Source of the DNA: Anaeramoeba flamelloides
Lineage: Eukaryota > Metamonada > Anaeramoebidae
Direction: 5' to 3'
Length of the DNA: 64,000 nucleotides
NCBI GenBank assembly: GCA_027625915.1
Contig: JANTQA010000047.1
Coordinates: 8,928,001 to 8,992,000, forward strand
Part shown: positions 59,111 to 64,000 of the stretch, piece after piece
Layout of the letters: each line of letters starts with the position of its first letter
How positions within the stretch are numbered: position 1 is the first letter of the stretch
The notes under the pieces: model-generated
The model's input: only the letters and a program-made list of their open reading frames with translations
Database searches by the model: none
What the model was told of the DNA's origin: nothing
Made by a program: the position numbers and the translations under genes

Positions 59111-60470
59111 GATAAATTATATTCCCCTTTAGAAGTGTTATTATTTTACAAAAACTTATGTGGTTCTGGAACAGTTGAACTGTTATAAATGATTCAAACA
59201 AAAAAGATATTTTTTTCTTTTGAACAAAAAGTCAAAATATCAAAATCATGGGTTTGTTAAGAATTAAAAATTCCTTTGTTATGTTGAAGAAATATACTTT
59301 TGATTATTAATTATAAAACCAACTCTTTTTTCATGAATTTTAAAAGTTATTTCCTTAAACTGTTATTTAGTTTGGATTAATGAAAAGAAACATATCAAGG
59401 AGAAAATTTTTTATTTCTGAGTTTTTTGTTTTTGTTAAGGTTGACTCTTTTTACTACTCTTTTTTAGTTCTCATTACATTTTTTAATATTTCTAAATTGT
59501 TAATACAACACAACTTAGAAACAAAGCCTATTTGAGTCGATCGAAGAAAATTATTGTAAAAGTTTTATTTTTATTGAAAAAATAATTTGACTTGGATGTC
59601 GAGTGGTGGCTATAAATTATTTTTTTTTTTCTAATCCTTTGCTCTTTTTCTTTTTTTTTTTGTAAACAAAGAATGTAGGTACTTTGAATTGATGGTTTTT
59701 CAAACAAAAAAAATGATAATAAATCTCAAAAGTGTATCAAGTACTAACTTTTAATAAGAAAATTTAAGGAAGCAATTGTTTCATATAAAAAAAGATTGAA
59801 TACTTTTCAAGGGTATAATTAACAAAAACTCTTTGAACAAAAGAAAATATGAGCATTATTAAATTCAAGTTTATTTATTTTGACCAATGATTGTATATTG
59901 TTGATAATAGTTTGTTAAAGTGATATAATTTTCAATCGGATTGAAAACTTTGTCAATATTTGTTACAGATTCTCAAAATTGTTTGAAGTGCAAAAGAATA
60001 AAAACATTTTAGTATTTTTTATCGTTCTCTAAATTTTACACACTACAAATGTTACCTTTTGAAAGTTTGTTAAGAAAAAACTTTTTTTTGATTTCTTTGA
60101 TGAGAGAAATTACTTAGTAAAATTCAAGTAGAAAGCTAACCTCTCTAAAAATATATTAGCTTATATTTGAATGTAAATGCTTTAATGTCTTGGGGCTTGT
60201 ATTGTGTAATAATTACTAAATAACATTAACTGTCTGTTTTAGAAGAAAACTCCCTTTTACTTCCAATCACCTTATTATCAAGAATTGAAAAACGTAAAGA
60301 CACGTTAACAAAGTATGTCCACAAAGCTTGTACAAAAAGTTTGTTGATTAACCTATCAACACTTGGGTCTTCATCTTTTTAAAAAGGTTGTTCAAATTTG
60401 GAAACAAGCTCAAAAAAAGGAAATAAAGGTTAACCTTATAAAATTGTCTTCCGTCTATTAACTACTTTTA
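59111..60470. other. AT-rich spacer
   Basis: No gene or repeat recognised. Confidence 0.4.
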
Positions 60471-60471
60471 T

Positions 60472-60590
60472 TTTAGAGGTGAACACTACAACTGTACAAC
60501 AAAACTTGAGAATTTAAAAAAAACTCTTCTATGAATGATGATTTCTAAAAGAAAAAATCATGTTATTAGGTTTTTTCACCTCTAAAGATA
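60472..60590. mobile_element. small possible MITE
   Basis: A 12-base perfect inverted repeat, TTTAGAGGTGAA and TTCACCTCTAAA, encloses about 95 bp. Only one copy was seen, so this is tentative. Confidence 0.4.
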
Positions 60591-61386
60591 TATTTAATAT
60601 ACCTGATAAGAGATAAGTTCTAAACTCTCAATTTAAAAAAAAAACACTAAAGTCAGGTTTTATATCACATACTCAACAAAAAACTACACTATTCTTGATC
60701 AAAATTTCTTAGAAAAAATTGATCTTTTGGAATAAGATCTTGAAAAAACAAAATGGTGAATTGGATCTGTTTCTATGAAATTTCACCAAACATACCTTGG
60801 ATTTCCGGAATGGGTGTGTCTATCGAGATCTTTAAAAATCTTATTTAGATTAATCTTGCACTTGGAGATTATATTGAAAAATTATGATGATGGTTTTCAT
60901 TTTTTAATTTTTTGCTTCTTTTTTATTGTCTTTTGGTTCTTAACTCAAATGGAGTTTGTTCTTTTGAAAACTTTGTAACAAAATCTTTAAAGTTATTGTC
61001 CACTTCAATTTTTTCTTTTTGTTTTTTACTTACGATAACCAAACTCCTTTTTTTTTCCTTTTGCCTGTAGAAACTTCAACAATGCAATTCCTTTCAAAAC
61101 CAAACGTGTAATCCTATCAATTCTGATTTTTAAAAACGGTAATAATATTAAAGGATTGAAGAACCACCATCAAAAATATCACAAGACTTAAAAACAAAAC
61201 AAAAAACAAAAATCTTTTTCTTCAAAAAACATCAAACCAATAATTAAATGAAGCCAATTTTTTTTGAAAGCACCAAGCAGATTAAAATAAAAAAAAGAAC
61301 CAATAACAATTTCTTTGAATCAACTTAAAAAGAAAAAAGACAACAAATGATTTACTTTCAAATCTTTCAAACAAACCAAATTAATA
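60591..61386. other. AT-rich spacer
   Basis: No supported feature; the frame at 60775-60978 has no recognisable domain. Confidence 0.4.
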
Positions 61387-61634
61387 CTGGTATTTGAAAT
61401 TCAAATGGGATGGTATTTTCCAATTGATTATTATTATTTCAAACACGACTCTTGATTCCATTTAGCATTCAATGTTCACCCAATATATCAAATCGAAATA
61501 AAAAGTGCCAAACAAATAAAGAAGAGACAGGCACCACAAATTACAATCTCTTTCTTTGAAAGTTCCTTTGTTAAAAAAAAATAGAAAGAGAAGATGAAGT
61601 GAAATTTTTTTCCCATTTATTATTCAAATACCAG
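61387..61634. mobile_element. MITE family H copy 2
   Basis: Ends CTGGTATTTGAAAT and ATTCAAATACCAG flanked by TA, 248 bp. The interior matches copy 1 (AAGTGCC, CACAAATTACAATCT, ATGAAGTGAAA). Confidence 0.8.
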
Positions 61635-61753
61635 TAAGTTATGTTTGAAGCATAATTTATTAAACTTATACACAACACCTCACCAATTTCGCTTTTTTTC
61701 AGAACTCTAATTTATGGAAACTAAACCAACAGACATTTGGTTCACTTAATTTT

Positions 61754-61928
61754 TTAAGGGACTAGTCTCTATTTTTTTGACCAAATACTAAATAAGGATT
61801 CCAGATCTAGAAATATGTTTAATATTGAAAATAAACAGGGGGTTTTCAAATCTAAGTAATTGGCAAAAAAATATACTCAGTCTCTATTAAATAAAGGTAA
61901 AAAAATTTAATAGAGACTAGTCCCTTAA
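61754..61928. mobile_element. MITE family B copy 4
   Basis: Textbook copy, 175 bp, from TTAAGGGACTAGTC to GACTAGTCCCTTAA. Confidence 0.85.
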
Positions 61929-61996
61929 GAAAAAATTTAAATCTTGAGATTAAATGGTTGGTGATTGAATGAATTCTCAATTTATTTAAGGGTTAC

Positions 61997-62240
61997 CAAA
62001 AATAAAACCACCACGAGGAGCGTATGTTTCAAAACAACACCAGCGAATTAGAATCTTCATTGCTTTAGATTAGGAAGAACAAACAAATGTCGAAATTTTA
62101 GGAATAGATAATTTTGCCAGATCAGATACTTAATTGGAAGATGGTAGTACAAACCACAACCCAACTATGTTTCTTCTCAGCCCATTTTTTTCAGAGGCTT
62201 TTATTGAAAACTAGACAATACTTCAATTAGAAAAGTTTTT
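61997..62240. mobile_element. MITE family D copy 2, partial
   Basis: Matches 27410-27610 (CAGCGAATTAGAATC, TTTGCCAGATCA, GGAAGATGGTAGTACAAA). The right arm is missing. Confidence 0.6.
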
Positions 62241-62297
62241 AGATCCAATCATCGAAAAATCTTCTGAAAGTCATTGTTTCCTAAATTTTAGCTTTTC

Positions 62298-62479
62298 TTA
62301 AGTAACTAGTCTCTATTATTTTTTTTTTTTTAACCAATTTCAAAATAAGGATCCCTTCTCTAGAAATATGTTTAATATTGAAAATAAACAGGGTTTTTCA
62401 AATCTAAGTAATTGGAAAAAAAATTTCTCAATCTCTATTAAATTTAGGTAAAGAAATTTTATAGAGATTAGCCCCTTAA
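62298..62479. mobile_element. MITE family B copy 5
   Basis: TTAAGTAACTAGTCTC to GAGATTAGCCCCTTAA, 182 bp, core conserved. Confidence 0.8.
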
Positions 62480-64000
62480 AGAAAACTATTAGTTTTAACT
62501 TGAGTTTTATTTATTTTATTATTTTTTTTGGTTCTCAACACTACTCGGAAAAAATAAATTCTGAAAATTAAAGTTAGGTATAACTACATATTGGATTCCA
62601 GTTATACATCTTTTATAAATTATTTTTTTTCAAAGTTATAATAATTTTATTTAATTAAGAGTAGATAGCTATTGAACTCATTAAGATACGAATACACCCC
62701 TTTTTATAAAATTTCTGACTTTTGAAAAAAACAACTATTTTTTGGGGTTTATTTTTTTTGAAATTAGTTAAAATGAATGAACTTTAGATTAAACATAAAG
62801 TATGAAAAAAATAAGAAATGTCAAAACAATTTGCAGAAAAAAACAGGGAATATATATATAAACTCAAACATGGAAAAAAATAAAATGATAAAAAATATTC
62901 CAAAAACAGAAAAAAAATCGATTTTTCAATTTAATTTAACGATATATTTTGATTGAAATATTTTGTGCTATTTTAAAATTGAAAAATATGATTATTTTCA
63001 GACTTCTAAAAAAAAATAGTTTAAATTTATCTCTCCGCCAAGCCAAATATAAATTTTAAAAATTTTACAATTAAAAAAAGAAAAAATTATTACTAGAATT
63101 TTCATTTTTTTTTTTCAATTCCCATTAATATTTAATCAATTTGTAAACATTTTACAAAATTTTTATGTATAATAATTTTTATTATGTGAGTATATTTCAA
63201 AAATACAAAATTTAGAGATTTTATTTTAAAAAAAAAAATTCTGTGATATTAAGTATATTATTTTTATTTTTCAATACAATATTTATTTCTTTATTTTTCT
63301 TTATAATATTTATTATTAATTAAATTATCTTTTAAAAAGAAAGGAGAATTTTTTATTGTGTTATTACAAAAGCAAAAAATATCACAAAAAACACACACAT
63401 ACAAAAAAAAAAAAAAAAATCAAATGAAAGCAATTTTCTTTTACCCCATTATTCCAAGTCAAAACAAAAACCAAATATTAAAAAGTAAAAATAAAATAAA
63501 ATAAAAGTATTAAAAATTATTTTCCTTTTTAACACTAAAAAATAAACAAAAATTTTGGATAAAAAATATAATATGTTGGTTATTTTTAATTATTATTAAA
63601 ATTGAAAAATAATATCAAAATTAAAAGAATAAATAAATAATAATGAAGTATTCAACACAATGATATTTTTTCAATGCTTTTTTTTGTTATTTTTTTTCTT
63701 CGATTGATATATCATTAAAAAATTATTACAAAAACAGAAATAGTTTTGAGATGAACAAAAGAACGTATCAAGTGCCAATTATAAATGTGATCCAATTTTT
63801 TGTTGATTCTATAAATAATATAATGATATTCATTGTATAAGATGAATTTATTTATTTCTTTCTTTTTTATTAAAAGTTTATTTTATTTTTATTTTTATAA
63901 TTCAAAAATAAAACCAAAATTATATCCTGTTTCGCCTTTTACAACAACACCTAAAAAATTATTTGAATATTTAATTTATTTTAGTTAGAAATTGTGATTT
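62480..64000. other. plain AT-rich DNA to the window end
   Basis: No gene or repeat structure recognised. Confidence 0.45.

Noticed and set aside
58901-59188. Plus-strand 95-codon frame with ATG
   Set aside because: Hydrophobic low-complexity sequence; the minus-strand frame over the same bases looks more protein-like, though that is also uncertain.

Overview
This is a eukaryotic nuclear segment, by eye about 80% A+T, with a few intron-bearing genes scattered in a sea of small DNA transposons. Introns are GT-AG with GTAAGT- or GTAAAT-like donors, stops are ordinary (RPC8, HDAC and the RRM gene all end in TAA), and proteins are rich in Asn, Lys and acidic runs. This suggests a free-living amoeboid or other AT-rich protist. 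The double-BTB and ankyrin proteins bring Anaeramoeba or Amoebozoa to mind, but the sequence alone does not prove it.

Layout: 1-8.5 kb (minus strand) holds two exons of a polycystin-like channel separated by a 6.2 kb intron carrying a decayed LINE. 9-20 kb is a transposon graveyard: one ~200 bp TA-flanked palindromic MITE (family A) in six of its seven window copies, a ~1.3 kb element (family I), and insertions nested four deep. 21.8-22.7 kb (plus) is an intact RNA polymerase III subunit RPC8. 23.6-24.9 kb is an element whose ends carry TCGCGA palindromes spaced 17-20 bp apart. 28.8-30.8 kb (plus) is an eight-repeat ankyrin protein, and 35.4-37.5 kb (plus) a tandem-BTB protein. 39.3-39.8 kb (plus) holds the 3' exons of an RRM protein. 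43.8-45.2 kb (minus) is an unrecognised multi-exon locus. 46.1-47.3 kb is a clean three-level nested insertion. 48.8-58.0 kb (minus) is a class I histone deacetylase (HDAC3-like) in three exons, with a 5.4 kb intron full of repeats, a kinase-like remnant and another decayed coding fragment, and a 1.6 kb intron with an unusual hairpin array. 59-64 kb holds MITEs and plain AT-rich DNA.

The genes are unrelated neighbours with no operon logic: basic transcription (RPC8), chromatin (HDAC), RNA binding (RRM), a membrane channel, and protein-interaction scaffolds. The repeats form at least a dozen families, most with terminal inverted repeats. TA-flanked (Tc1/mariner-like) families dominate, a second group has TTAAGGG ends, and no intact transposase was seen. 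All calls come from reading the sequence by eye; no alignment or database search was run, and repeat boundaries are accurate to a few bases at best.
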